Assembly (NCBI GenBank): GCA_003221515.1
Contig: QHSI01000098.1
Coordinates: 1 to 64,000, forward strand
Source of the DNA: Candidatus Rokuibacteriota bacterium
Lineage (GTDB): Bacteria; Methylomirabilota; Methylomirabilia; Rokubacteriales; CSP1-6
Length of the DNA stretch: 64,000 nt
Direction: 5' to 3'
Shown: positions 19,887 to 28,978 of the stretch, piece after piece
Layout of the letters: each line of letters opens with the position of its first letter
Numbering within the stretch: position 1 is the first letter of the stretch
Program-made: the position numbers and the translations under genes
Notes under the pieces: model-generated
Seen by the model: only the letters and a program-made list of their open reading frames with translations
Database searches by the model: none
Told to the model about the DNA's origin: nothing

Positions 19887-22800
19887 GTGACCGAGCTCGC
19901 GGCGGCGCCGGACCCGGACATGGCGCTCAACAACCTCGAGCGCTACACTGCCGTCGTCGACCGCTCGGTGTTCTTCGGCGCCCTCGCCGAGCATCCCGGA
20001 GCGGTGCCGCTGCTGGCGCGGCTGTTCGGATCGAGCCAGGTGCTCGCCGACGCGCTCCGCCGCCGCCCGAACAACCTGGCGTGGCTGCTGGAGCCCACCA
20101 CGATGCGGCTCTGGTTCGCCGAGGACCTGGCGGCGGACCTGGCGCTGACGCTCGGCGCCTTCGAGACGCGCGAGGCGCGGATGAACGCGCTCCGCCGCTT
20201 CAAGTACCGCCACCTGCTGCGGATCGGCGCCCGCGACCTGCTGGGCGACGCCGATCTTTCCCTGACGACCGAGGAGCTCTCGCACCTGGCCGACGCGTGC
20301 CTCGTCGAGGCGCTGCGCATGGCGGACGGAGAAGCGCGCCGCGCCTATGGCGCGCCGATCGCCGCCGACGGCTCGACGGCGGGGCTCGCGGTGATCGCGA
20401 TGGGGAAGCTCGGCGGCGCCGAGCTCAACTACTCGTCCGACATCGACCTGATGTTCGTGTACGACGCCGACGGCGAGACCGCCGGTGGCGAACGCGGGCG
20501 CCTGGCCAACGGGGAGTACTTCGCGCGCGTCTGCCGCGACGTCGTCGCGCTGCTCGAGGAGGCCACGGAGGAAGGCTACGCGTTCCGCGTCGATCTGCGG
20601 CTCCGGCCCGAAGGGCGCATGGGCGGCATCGTCCTGTCGCTCGAGGGGTATCGCGCGTACTACCGGGAGCGCGCCGAGCTGTGGGAGCGGCAGGCACTCA
20701 TCAAGGCGCGCATCGCCGCCGGCGACGCGGCGGTCGGCGCGCGCTATCGCGCGCTGGCCCGCGAGACCGCGTATCGGCCCGGGCTCGACGAGCACGTGGT
20801 GCCGGCCATACGCGACATGAAGGCGCAGATCGACCAGGTGATCGAAGCCAAAGGCAGCGAGGCGACCAACGTCAAGCTCGGGCGCGGGGGGATCCGCGAG
20901 ATCGAGTTCGTCGTCCAGGCCCTCCAGCTCCTCTACGGTGGCGACGACCCGTGGCTGCGCGAGCCGAACTCGTTGAAGGCGATCTTCCGCCTCACCGAGC
21001 GGGGCTACCTGGCGCCCGCCCTCGGCCGGTTGCTCTCGCGGGCGTACGTTCATCTGCGCACCGTCGAGCATCGGCTCCAGATCCTCCACGAGTTCCAGAC
21101 TCACACGCTGCCGGAGGACCCGACGGAGCTCGGGCGCCTGGCGCGGCGGGTCGGCACCCAGGCGCCGCCGCCCCGCGCGGCGCGCGAGTTCGGGACGCTT
21201 CACCGCAAGATCACGGCCGGCGTGCACCGGGCGTTCCGCGAGTTCTTCGCCGCCCGCGAGGTGCGACCGCGACGCAAGCTGCGCCTGCCGAGCCTCACTG
21301 CGCTGCGGGCCACCGGCTTCCGTGACCCCGAGCGGGCGCGCCTTAACTTACAAATGATCCTCGAGGGCCGTCCGCTGGTGCCGTACGCCGCGCACATGGG
21401 CGCCACGCTCGAGCGCCTCTATCCGATGCTCATCGACGCCTTGTGGAAGAGCCCCGATCCCGACGAGGCGCTGCACCAGTTCGAGCGGTTCTTCGCGGCT
21501 ACCGGGCCGCGCGCCGGGCTCGTCGAGCTGCTCGTGAACCCGGAGCTGCTCCTGGGCCTCGTCAAGGTCTGCGCCGGCGGCGATCTCCTCACCGAGCTGC
21601 TGATCGCCCAGCCCGAGCTGCTCGCGTCGCTGGCGAGCCCCGAGCGGCTCCTGCGCCGGAAATCCAGACCCGACTTCCGCGCGGCGATGGCGTCGGTGTT
21701 CGCGCCGGGAACCACGCCGGCCGATCGGCGCGATCGGCTGCGCCGGGCGAAGCAGGCCGAAGAGCTGGCCGTCGTCTGGCGCTACGTCCTGGGTATCACG
21801 ACCATCGACGGCTACGCGCGCGAGATGACCGCGCTCGCGGAGGCGACGCTCGCGGCCGGCTGGCTCCTGGCCCAGGAGCCGCTGCTCGAGCGCCACGGCG
21901 TGCCGCGCGATGCGTCCGGCAAGTTCGTTCCCGCCGTCATCGTGGGGCTGGGCAAGCTCGGTGGACGCGAGCTGGTCACCGGCTCCGACCTCGACCTGTT
22001 CTGCGTCTTCGCCGAGGACGGCGCGACCGACGGCGCCGATCGGATCGACGCGCACTGGTTCTACAGCCTCGCGGTCGAGCGGTTGGCCAGCGTGCTCGGC
22101 GACATCACGGCGGCTGGCATCGCGTTCCCGGTCGACCTGCGCCTGCGGCCCGGCAGCAAGGGCAGTGGGTTCGCCGCGAGCGTGGCGGCGCTGGAGCAGT
22201 ACTATCTGGAGCATGGCGACCTGTGGGAGCGGCAGACCTTGACCCGGGCGCGACTGATCCTCGGCGACCGTACGCTCGCGCGGCGCGTTCGGGCCGCGCT
22301 GCGCCAGCTCGTCTACGGCGACGCGCTGCCGCGCGCGGCGCTCGCCGTGCGCGCCGCAAGCCGTCGCGGGGCTGGGGCCCCGCCGGCTGAGGCGCGCCTA
22401 TTATTCAAAGAGATCGTCGAGGTGCGGGCGCGGATGGAACGCGAGCTCGGTCGCGAGACGCGCGGGCGCCTGCACGTCAAGTACGGCCGCGGCGGTCTCG
22501 TCGACATCGAGTTCCTCGCCCAGGCGCTCCAGCTCGCCCACGGCCGCGACCACGTCGAGGTGCGGCGATTCGCCACGACGACGGCGCTCGCCGGTCTGGC
22601 ACGCGCCGGCGCGCTCGAGCCCACCGCCGCGGCCGAGCTCGCCGAGCGCTACCGGTTTCTGCGGCGCGTGTCCGCCTCGCTCCGCCTGCTCGGCGCGCGC
22701 CCGTCGGACACCCTCGAGCTGGCCGGCCCGATGCCCGCGCGCGTCGCGACCGCGCTCGACTACCCCTCACGCCAGGCCTTCCTCGACGCGTACCGCCAGC

Positions 22801-22973
22801 AGACGACCGCCGTCCGCGCAGCGTACGACACGCTCCTCGCACCAACCGCGGGCTCCGAACCGCCCGCAGAGGTCCAAGAGCGCAAAGACACGGAATCGGG
22901 CGCGCGGAGCCGGGGCGCACCTATTTCAGGCCACCCTCGGTCAACGCCGGACTCGAGGCACTCGCTACAATGA
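19887..22973 (+). CDS. glnE: Bifunctional glutamine synthetase adenylyltransferase/deadenylyltransferase (true start probably upstream, near 19710)
   Basis: Two nucleotidyltransferase modules: ELNYSSDIDLMFVYD and RELVTGSDLDLFCVF; KLGRGGIREIEF and KYGRGGLVDIEF. GlnE-like sequence upstream (RALRQLGFANPDAAAANIEGL) continues to a CTG at 19710. Confidence 0.92.
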   Translation: MTELAAAPDPDMALNNLERYTAVVDRSVFFGALAEHPGAVPLLARLFGSSQVLADALRRRPNNLAWLLEPTTMRLWFAEDLAADLALTLGAFETREARMNALRRFKYRHLLRIGARDLLGDADLSLTTEELSHLADACLVEALRMADGEARRAYGAPIAADGSTAGLAVIAMGKLGGAELNYSSDIDLMFVYDADGETAGGERGRLANGEYFARVCRDVVALLEEATEEGYAFRVDLRLRPEGRMGGIVLSLEGYRAYYRERAELWERQALIKARIAAGDAAVGARYRALARETAYRPGLDEHVVPAIRDMKAQIDQVIEAKGSEATNVKLGRGGIREIEFVVQALQLLYGGDDPWLREPNSLKAIFRLTERGYLAPALGRLLSRAYVHLRTVEHRLQILHEFQTHTLPEDPTELGRLARRVGTQAPPPRAAREFGTLHRKITAGVHRAFREFFAAREVRPRRKLRLPSLTALRATGFRDPERARLNLQMILEGRPLVPYAAHMGATLERLYPMLIDALWKSPDPDEALHQFERFFAATGPRAGLVELLVNPELLLGLVKVCAGGDLLTELLIAQPELLASLASPERLLRRKSRPDFRAAMASVFAPGTTPADRRDRLRRAKQAEELAVVWRYVLGITTIDGYAREMTALAEATLAAGWLLAQEPLLERHGVPRDASGKFVPAVIVGLGKLGGRELVTGSDLDLFCVFAEDGATDGADRIDAHWFYSLAVERLASVLGDITAAGIAFPVDLRLRPGSKGSGFAASVAALEQYYLEHGDLWERQTLTRARLILGDRTLARRVRAALRQLVYGDALPRAALAVRAASRRGAGAPPAEARLLFKEIVEVRARMERELGRETRGRLHVKYGRGGLVDIEFLAQALQLAHGRDHVEVRRFATTTALAGLARAGALEPTAAAELAERYRFLRRVSASLRLLGARPSDTLELAGPMPARVATALDYPSRQAFLDAYRQQTTAVRAAYDTLLAPTAGSEPPAEVQERKDTESGARSRGAPISGHPRSTPDSRHSLQ
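22347..22401 (+). repeat. REP-like palindromic element, copy A (inside glnE)
   Basis: gtgcgcgccgcaagccgtcgcggggctggggccccgccggctgaggcgcgcctat; near-identical to copies at 28910 and 33455. Confidence 0.85.
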
Positions 22974-25519
22974 AGCGCTTATTCATCGTCGACGGACACT
23001 CACAGATCTTCCGGGCCTATCACGCGGTCGGCTACCTCTCCACGTCCAAAGGCATCCCGACCCAGGCGGTGCTGGTCCTCAGCACGATGCTGTGGAAGCT
23101 CATCCGGGAGGAGCAGCCCGACTACCTGGCGATCGCCCTGGACCCGCCCGGCCCCACCTTCCGGGACCAGTTGTCCGCCGAGTACAAGGCCACGCGTTCC
23201 GCGATGCCCGACGATCTGGCGCGCCAGCTGCCCTACGTGCGGCGGCTCTTCGACGCGCTGCGGACGCCGGTCCTCGAAGTCGCGGGGTTCGAGGCCGACG
23301 ACGTGCTGGCGACGCTGGTCGACCAGGCGCTCGCGTTGCCCGAGCTCGAGGTCGTGGTCGTGAGCGGCGACAAGGATCTGCTCCAGCTCGTCGGGCCTCG
23401 CGTCCGCGTGCTGAGCGTCTCCGGACGCACCGGCGAGCCGATCCTCTACGACGAGGCGAAGGTGCGCGAGCGCTGGGGGGTGGAGCCCGGACAGATCGCC
23501 GACGTGCTCGCGCTCATGGGTGACACCATCGACAACATCAAGGGCGTCCACGGCGTCGGCGAGAAGACCGCGGTGAAGCTGATCGGCCAGTACGGCTCCG
23601 TCGATCGCCTCTACGAGAACCTGCCGCTCATCGCCGGCAAGCTCCGCGAGACCCTCGCCGCCGGCCGAAAGGACGCGCTGCTCTCGCGCGAGCTGGCGCT
23701 CCTGAATCGGAAGGTGCCGGTCGCGATCGACCTCGACACGTTCCGCCGGGTCGAGCCCGACTGGGCCAAGCTGCGTGCCCTCTGGATGGAGCTGGAGTTC
23801 TCGCGCCTGCTCAAGGAGCTGCCGCCGGCGCCGACCGCGAGCCCCGAGCCCACGACCATTCTCGACGGCGCGGCGGCCGGCGCGTGGCTCGAGCGGGTGC
23901 CGGCGGGCGCGCCGCTGGCGGTGGACTGGGCCGGCGAGGCGCGGACGCCCGAGTCGCGCATTTCCGGTCTCGCCCTCTTCCATCCCGACGCCGGCCCGAC
24001 CGCGGTCGGGCCGGACGCGACGCCCGCGACGCTCGGCGCGCACGAGCTGATCGTCCACGACGCCAAGCCCCTCCTCGAGTTCTGGCTCGGGCGGGGCGTC
24101 GAATTGCCGCCCGTCCACGACACGGCCGTTGCCGCGTACCTCATCAACTCCGCGCGGGCCAGCTACCGGCTCGAGCAGGTCTGCATGGAAGCGCTCGGCG
24201 ACGGCCCGCCCGCCGCCGATCCCGTGCACCCGCAGGGCGCGCGCGCTCGGTTCCTCTGGCGGTACTGGGAGCACGCCGCCGCCGAGCTTCGCGCCCGCGA
24301 GCTGTGGCCGGTTTACGAGACGATCGAGCGGCCGTTGATCCCGGTGCTGGCGCTCATGGAGCGCCACGGCATCCGTGTGGATCCCGCGCGTCTCGAGGCG
24401 TTCGCCAAGGAGCTCGAGCGCGACCTCGACAACCTCACCCGTGAGATCTACCGGCTGGCCGGCGAGGAGTTCACGATCGCCTCGCCCAAGCAGCTGGCCC
24501 AGATCCTGTTCGAGAAGCTCAAGCTCCCGCCCCTCCGAAGAACGAAGACCGGCTACTCGACCGACGCCGACGTCCTGACCGAACTGGGACTCCGCCACGA
24601 GCTGCCGGCCAAGATCCTCGAGCATCGCTCGATCGCGAAGCTCAAGGGGACGTACGCCGACACGCTGCCCGGGCTGATCAATCCGCGGACGGGCCGGATC
24701 CACACGACGTTCAACCAGCTGGTCGCGGCGACCGGGCGCCTGAGCTCGCAGGACCCGAACCTCATGAACATCCCGATCCGCACCGAGCTCGGCCGCCGGA
24801 TCCGGGCGGCGTTCATTCCGGAGGAGGGCTGGCGCTTCGTCGCCGCCGACTACTCGCAGATCGAGCTGCGGATCCTGGCGCATCTGTCCGAGGAGCCGGC
24901 GCTCATCGAGTCGTTCGGGCGCGGCGAGGACATCCACACGCGCACGGCGTCGGAGGTCTTCCACGTCGGGGCCGGGGACGTCACCTCCCTCCAGCGCACG
25001 ATCGCCAAGAGCGCGAACTACGCGATCCTCTACGGCGTCTCCGCGTTCGGCCTCTCACAAGCGACGAAGATCGATCAGAAGGAAGCGAAGCGGTACATCG
25101 ACGACTACTTCGCCAGCCATCCGCGGGTGCGCGCCTACATCGACCGCACGCTCGCCGAGGGGCGCCAGCACGGACACGTCAGCACGATGCTCGGTCGGCG
25201 CCGCTACCTGCCGGATCTCACGAGCCCCAATCCGATCGCCCGCAACGCCGCCGAGCGCATGGCGATGAACGCCCCGGTGCAGGGGACGGCCAGCGACATG
25301 ATCAAGATCGCGATGGTGCGCGTGCAGGCGGCGCTGGCGGGGCGCGGGCTGCGCGCCCGGATGCTGCTGCAGGTGCACGACGAGCTGCTCTTCGAGGCGC
25401 CGCCCGACGAGGTCGCGACGATCGAGGAGCTCGCGCGCGAGATCATGGCCGCTGCGCTGCCGCTCAAGGTCCCCGTCGTGGTCGACGTGAAGACGGGCGC
25501 CGACTGGGCGGAGGTGTGA
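22970..25519 (+). CDS. polA: DNA polymerase I
   Basis: 5'-nuclease domain (LFIVDGHSQIFRAYHA, FEADDVLATL, GVHGVGEKTA) and polA palm (AADYSQIELRILAHLS, RRRYLPDL, QVHDELLFEAP); ATGA overlap with glnE. Confidence 0.95.
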   Translation: MKRLFIVDGHSQIFRAYHAVGYLSTSKGIPTQAVLVLSTMLWKLIREEQPDYLAIALDPPGPTFRDQLSAEYKATRSAMPDDLARQLPYVRRLFDALRTPVLEVAGFEADDVLATLVDQALALPELEVVVVSGDKDLLQLVGPRVRVLSVSGRTGEPILYDEAKVRERWGVEPGQIADVLALMGDTIDNIKGVHGVGEKTAVKLIGQYGSVDRLYENLPLIAGKLRETLAAGRKDALLSRELALLNRKVPVAIDLDTFRRVEPDWAKLRALWMELEFSRLLKELPPAPTASPEPTTILDGAAAGAWLERVPAGAPLAVDWAGEARTPESRISGLALFHPDAGPTAVGPDATPATLGAHELIVHDAKPLLEFWLGRGVELPPVHDTAVAAYLINSARASYRLEQVCMEALGDGPPAADPVHPQGARARFLWRYWEHAAAELRARELWPVYETIERPLIPVLALMERHGIRVDPARLEAFAKELERDLDNLTREIYRLAGEEFTIASPKQLAQILFEKLKLPPLRRTKTGYSTDADVLTELGLRHELPAKILEHRSIAKLKGTYADTLPGLINPRTGRIHTTFNQLVAATGRLSSQDPNLMNIPIRTELGRRIRAAFIPEEGWRFVAADYSQIELRILAHLSEEPALIESFGRGEDIHTRTASEVFHVGAGDVTSLQRTIAKSANYAILYGVSAFGLSQATKIDQKEAKRYIDDYFASHPRVRAYIDRTLAEGRQHGHVSTMLGRRRYLPDLTSPNPIARNAAERMAMNAPVQGTASDMIKIAMVRVQAALAGRGLRARMLLQVHDELLFEAPPDEVATIEELAREIMAAALPLKVPVVVDVKTGADWAEV

Positions 25520-25562
25520 GCCGCGCCGCTTCGCGAGCGGCCGCCGCAGGCGGGGCGAGCCT

Positions 25563-26198
25563 ATGAGTGCGCGGAAGTTCCTGGTCGTCGGGCTCACCGG
25601 CGGCATCGCGACCGGCAAGAGCACGGTATCGGACGTCCTTCGCCGGCTCGGCGCCGAGATCATCGACGCCGACCGCCTCGCCCGCGACGTGGTCGAGCCG
25701 GGGCAGCCGGCCTTCGCGACCATCGTGGAAGAGTTCGGCCCGGGCGTCCTGAACGCCGACGGCACGCTCGACCGCAAGAAGCTCGGCGCGATCGTTTTCG
25801 CCGCGCCCGAGCGGCGCAAGCGGCTGGAGGCGATCACCCATCCGGCGATCCGGGATCGATTCCTGGCCCGCCTCGAAGAGCTGGCGGCGCAGGGGTTCAG
25901 GGGCCTGGTCTTCTTCGATGCGCCGGTCATGATCGAGAGCGGCACCTACAAGAACATGGAACGCCTGGTCGTCGTCGCCACCGACGAGGCCACGCAGGCG
26001 GAGCGGCTCCGCGCGCGCGACGGCGCCGACGAGGCCGAGAACCGGCGGCGCATCGCGAGCCAGATGCCGGTCGCCGAGAAGGCCAAGCTCGCCGACTACG
26101 TGATCGACAACTCCGGCGACCGCGAGGCCACCGTGGAGCAGGTGCGCCGGGTCTTCGCGGCGCTCATGGCCGAGCTCAAGGCCCGCGCCGCGGAGTAG
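25563..26198 (+). CDS. coaE: Dephospho-CoA kinase
   Basis: VGLTGGIATGKSTVSDVLRRLGAEIIDADRLARDVVEPG. Confidence 0.94.
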   Translation: MSARKFLVVGLTGGIATGKSTVSDVLRRLGAEIIDADRLARDVVEPGQPAFATIVEEFGPGVLNADGTLDRKKLGAIVFAAPERRKRLEAITHPAIRDRFLARLEELAAQGFRGLVFFDAPVMIESGTYKNMERLVVVATDEATQAERLRARDGADEAENRRRIASQMPVAEKAKLADYVIDNSGDREATVEQVRRVFAALMAELKARAAE

Positions 26199-26207
26199 CG
26201 CCGGCCC

Positions 26208-26735
26208 TCAGAGGCGGCCGAGCGGGCGGGAGATCAGCTGCTTCACGGGACGAAACTCGACGATGCCGATCTCGACCAGTCGGCACGCGATGGGCAGCGC
26301 CACGCGGCGCGCGACCTCGAGGGCCCGGGTGAACTGTTCGGCCGTGACGTCCGTGGCCAGCGTGCAGTGGGGCACCCACCCACCCGGCCGATAGTGCTCC
26401 CACGGCGCCGCCCCGACGCGGCTGAACCGAGCGTGAAGGCCCGCCTGCAGCTCCAGCAGCTCCGAGGTCACCGTGGGGGCGAGGAAGACCGCGACGTGCG
26501 GGAAAAACCCCACGCTGGCCAGCGTGGTGGGCAGCGGCGCCACTTCCGCGGCGAAGCGCGTCAGCTCGGCCTCGGCGGCGTCGCGGTCGAGGCTGTCCCA
26601 GATGCCGACCGAGACGTGCGGCCGGGCCCCAGAGCGGGCCATGTGCACGATGCCCTCGTCCTCCAGGTCGTGCCACAGCCGGCGCACGACGGCTGCGGCG
26701 TGATCGTCGAGGCCGAGCTCGAGGGCGTATGGCAT
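26208..26735 (-). CDS. 2'-5' RNA ligase / 2H phosphoesterase family protein
   Basis: Two H-x-S/T type motifs (PHVSVGIWD, PHCTLATDV); 175 aa. Confidence 0.75.
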   Translation of the reverse strand: MPYALELGLDDHAAAVVRRLWHDLEDEGIVHMARSGARPHVSVGIWDSLDRDAAEAELTRFAAEVAPLPTTLASVGFFPHVAVFLAPTVTSELLELQAGLHARFSRVGAAPWEHYRPGGWVPHCTLATDVTAEQFTRALEVARRVALPIACRLVEIGIVEFRPVKQLISRPLGRL

Positions 26736-26746
26736 CGGCGTGGATC

Positions 26747-27538
26747 ATGACCAAGCGTCGTGCGCTCGGCCAGCACTTTCTCCGAGACCCGACGATCGCC
26801 CACGCGATCGTCGACCTCGTGGCGCCCACTGCGCGTGATCTGGTCGTCGAGATCGGACCGGGCGAGGGCGCGCTGACCACCGCGCTGGCCGGTCGGGCCG
26901 GCCGGGTGATCGCGCTCGAGATCGATCGGGCGCTCGCGGAGGGGCTCCGGGCGAAGCTGCCGACCGTCGAGGTGCTCGATGCCGACGCGCGGACGTGGAA
27001 CTACGCATCACTCGCGGCGCCGGCGGGCGGCGGCCGCGTGCTGGCCGTCGGCAACCTGCCGTACAGCGTGGGCAAAGCCATCCTCGTGGCGCTGATCGAC
27101 GCCCGCACCGCGATCGACGAGATGGCGCTGATGCTCCAGCGTGAGGTGGCCGAGCGGCTGGCCGCGCCCGCCGGCGGCAAGGCGTACGGGAGCCTCTCGG
27201 TGTTCGCGCAGCTTTACTGCGACGTGCGGGTCGCGCTCCGCGTGCCGCCCGGCGCCTTCCGTCCGCCGCCGCAGGTGGACTCGGCGGTGCTCCACCTCCG
27301 CGTCTTACGCGAGCCGCGCGTCCCGCTGGCCGACGCCGGGCGATTTCAAACGGTCGTCCGCGCCGCGTTCGCACAGCGGCGCAAGACCCTTGCGAACGCG
27401 CTCGCCGGGGGCCTCGGGCTCCCGCTTGAGGTCGTCCGGCGCGCGGCTACCACCGCTGGTGTGGACCCGGGCCGGCGGGCCGAAACCCTCACGATCGGCG
27501 AATTTGCGGACCTGGTTCGACAGCTCTCGCTATCATGA
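26747..27538 (+). CDS. rsmA: 16S rRNA (adenine1518-N6/adenine1519-N6)-dimethyltransferase
   Basis: KRRALGQHFLRDPTIAHAIVD, VVEIGPGEGALTTAL, VGNLPYSVGKAIL. Confidence 0.94.
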   Translation: MTKRRALGQHFLRDPTIAHAIVDLVAPTARDLVVEIGPGEGALTTALAGRAGRVIALEIDRALAEGLRAKLPTVEVLDADARTWNYASLAAPAGGGRVLAVGNLPYSVGKAILVALIDARTAIDEMALMLQREVAERLAAPAGGKAYGSLSVFAQLYCDVRVALRVPPGAFRPPPQVDSAVLHLRVLREPRVPLADAGRFQTVVRAAFAQRRKTLANALAGGLGLPLEVVRRAATTAGVDPGRRAETLTIGEFADLVRQLSLS

Positions 27539-28785
27539 AATCGATGCAGGGACGCATGGTTGCGGCGACGGCGCTGCTCGCGGCCAGCCTTACGGGGCTC
27601 GCCGTGTCGACCCATCGTTATGTTTGGCCGGGCGCCGCTCCGGCGCCGCGCTGGATTCCGGCGCCGCCGCTCGCCGCGATGGTCCCACGCCCGGCGTTTC
27701 CGACCGAAACCCGCGAGATCGCCGTGAAGCCGGGCGATACGCTCCCGCGCGTGATCACGCGCGGCGGCCTCGAGCCGCGCATGGCCAACGACCTCGCTAC
27801 GCAGTTCGGGCGCAACGGCGCCGACCTCCGGAAGCTTCGTCCCGGCGCGACCGTCCGGATCGTGTGGAACTTCCGGAAGGAGCCGATCGAGGTCCGGTAC
27901 GAGGCGAGCCCGTGGCTCTCGTTCGCCGCCCGGCCGATGAACGGGGCCTGGCGGGTCGGCCGCGCGGAAACGGTGCCCGACTTGCGGGTCGAAACCGTGA
28001 GCGGTGTGGTGCAGCGTTCGCTCTTCGACGCGGTCGAACGCACGGGCGAGTCGGCGCGGCTGGTGCTGGAGCTGGTCGACATGTTCTCCTCGGACTTCGA
28101 CTTCACCGCCGACACGCGCGCCGGCGACCGCTTCCGCCTGCTGGTCGAGAAGCGCTACGCCGGTGACGCCTTCGTCGACTACGGCCGGATCCTGGTGGCC
28201 CAGTACGCGAGCGGCGGCCGGATACTGACCGGCGTCGGGTTCGAGCGCGCGTCGCGCTACGGGCACTACGACACGTCCGGCCAGTCGCTGCGCAAGAGCT
28301 TCCTCAGGTCGCCGCTCGAGTTCACGCGCATCACGTCCGGCTTCACGTACGCGCGCCCGCATCCGATCCTGGGCGGCGTCCGGCCCCACCTCGCGATCGA
28401 CTACGGGGCGCCCGTCGGTACGCCGGTCCGCGCCGTCGCCGACGGCGTGGTCGTGCACGCCGGCTGGAACGGCGGCAACGGCATCCAGGTGCACCTGCGG
28501 CATCGGTCCGGGTACGAGACCCAGTACAACCACCTCTCGCGGATCACGCCGGGGCTACATGCGGGGATGCGCGTACGGCAGAAGCAGATCATCGGCGCCG
28601 TCGGCGCCACCGGGCTCGCCACCGGGCCCCACCTCGACTACCGCGTGGCGAGGAACGGCACGTTCGTGAATCCGCTCGGCGAGAAGTTCATCCCCGGCGA
28701 GCCCATCCCCGCCGGCGAGCGGGCCGAGTTCAACGGCCAGGCCCACGATCTGATCGCGCGTCTCGAGACTCAAGCCCCCTTCTAG
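27535..28785 (+). CDS. M23-family peptidoglycan endopeptidase (LysM-like N-terminal part, membrane anchor)
   Basis: VKPGDTLPRVI; HLAIDYGAPVGTPVRAVADGVV, GYETQYNHLSRI, HLDYRVARNG. Confidence 0.9.
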   Translation: MKSMQGRMVAATALLAASLTGLAVSTHRYVWPGAAPAPRWIPAPPLAAMVPRPAFPTETREIAVKPGDTLPRVITRGGLEPRMANDLATQFGRNGADLRKLRPGATVRIVWNFRKEPIEVRYEASPWLSFAARPMNGAWRVGRAETVPDLRVETVSGVVQRSLFDAVERTGESARLVLELVDMFSSDFDFTADTRAGDRFRLLVEKRYAGDAFVDYGRILVAQYASGGRILTGVGFERASRYGHYDTSGQSLRKSFLRSPLEFTRITSGFTYARPHPILGGVRPHLAIDYGAPVGTPVRAVADGVVVHAGWNGGNGIQVHLRHRSGYETQYNHLSRITPGLHAGMRVRQKQIIGAVGATGLATGPHLDYRVARNGTFVNPLGEKFIPGEPIPAGERAEFNGQAHDLIARLETQAPF

Positions 28786-28799
28786 CGTCACCGTCCCGC

Positions 28800-28819
28800 C
28801 AGGGGGCGCCTTGCCCCTG
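28800..28819 (+). terminator. Weak stem-loop after M23 peptidase gene
   Basis: CAGGGG-gcgccttg-CCCCTG about 15 nt after the stop; no clear U-tract. Confidence 0.3.
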
Positions 28820-28909
28820 ACATCTCGCCCATTTCCCCGCGTCGGCGGCCGCCCCCGAAACTTCGGCGGGCTCGGGCCCGATGGTACGATGACGACGCCG
28901 TCAGGAGCA

Positions 28910-28963
28910 GTGCGCGCTGCAGGCCGTCGCGGGGCTGGGCCCCGCCGGCCGAGGCGCCGCTTA
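28910..28963 (+). repeat. REP-like palindromic element, copy B (upstream of RNase J gene)
   Basis: gtgcgcgctgcaggccgtcgcggggctgggccccgccggccgaggcgccgcttac. Confidence 0.85.
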
Positions 28964-28978
28964 CATAAAAGGAGTTCC

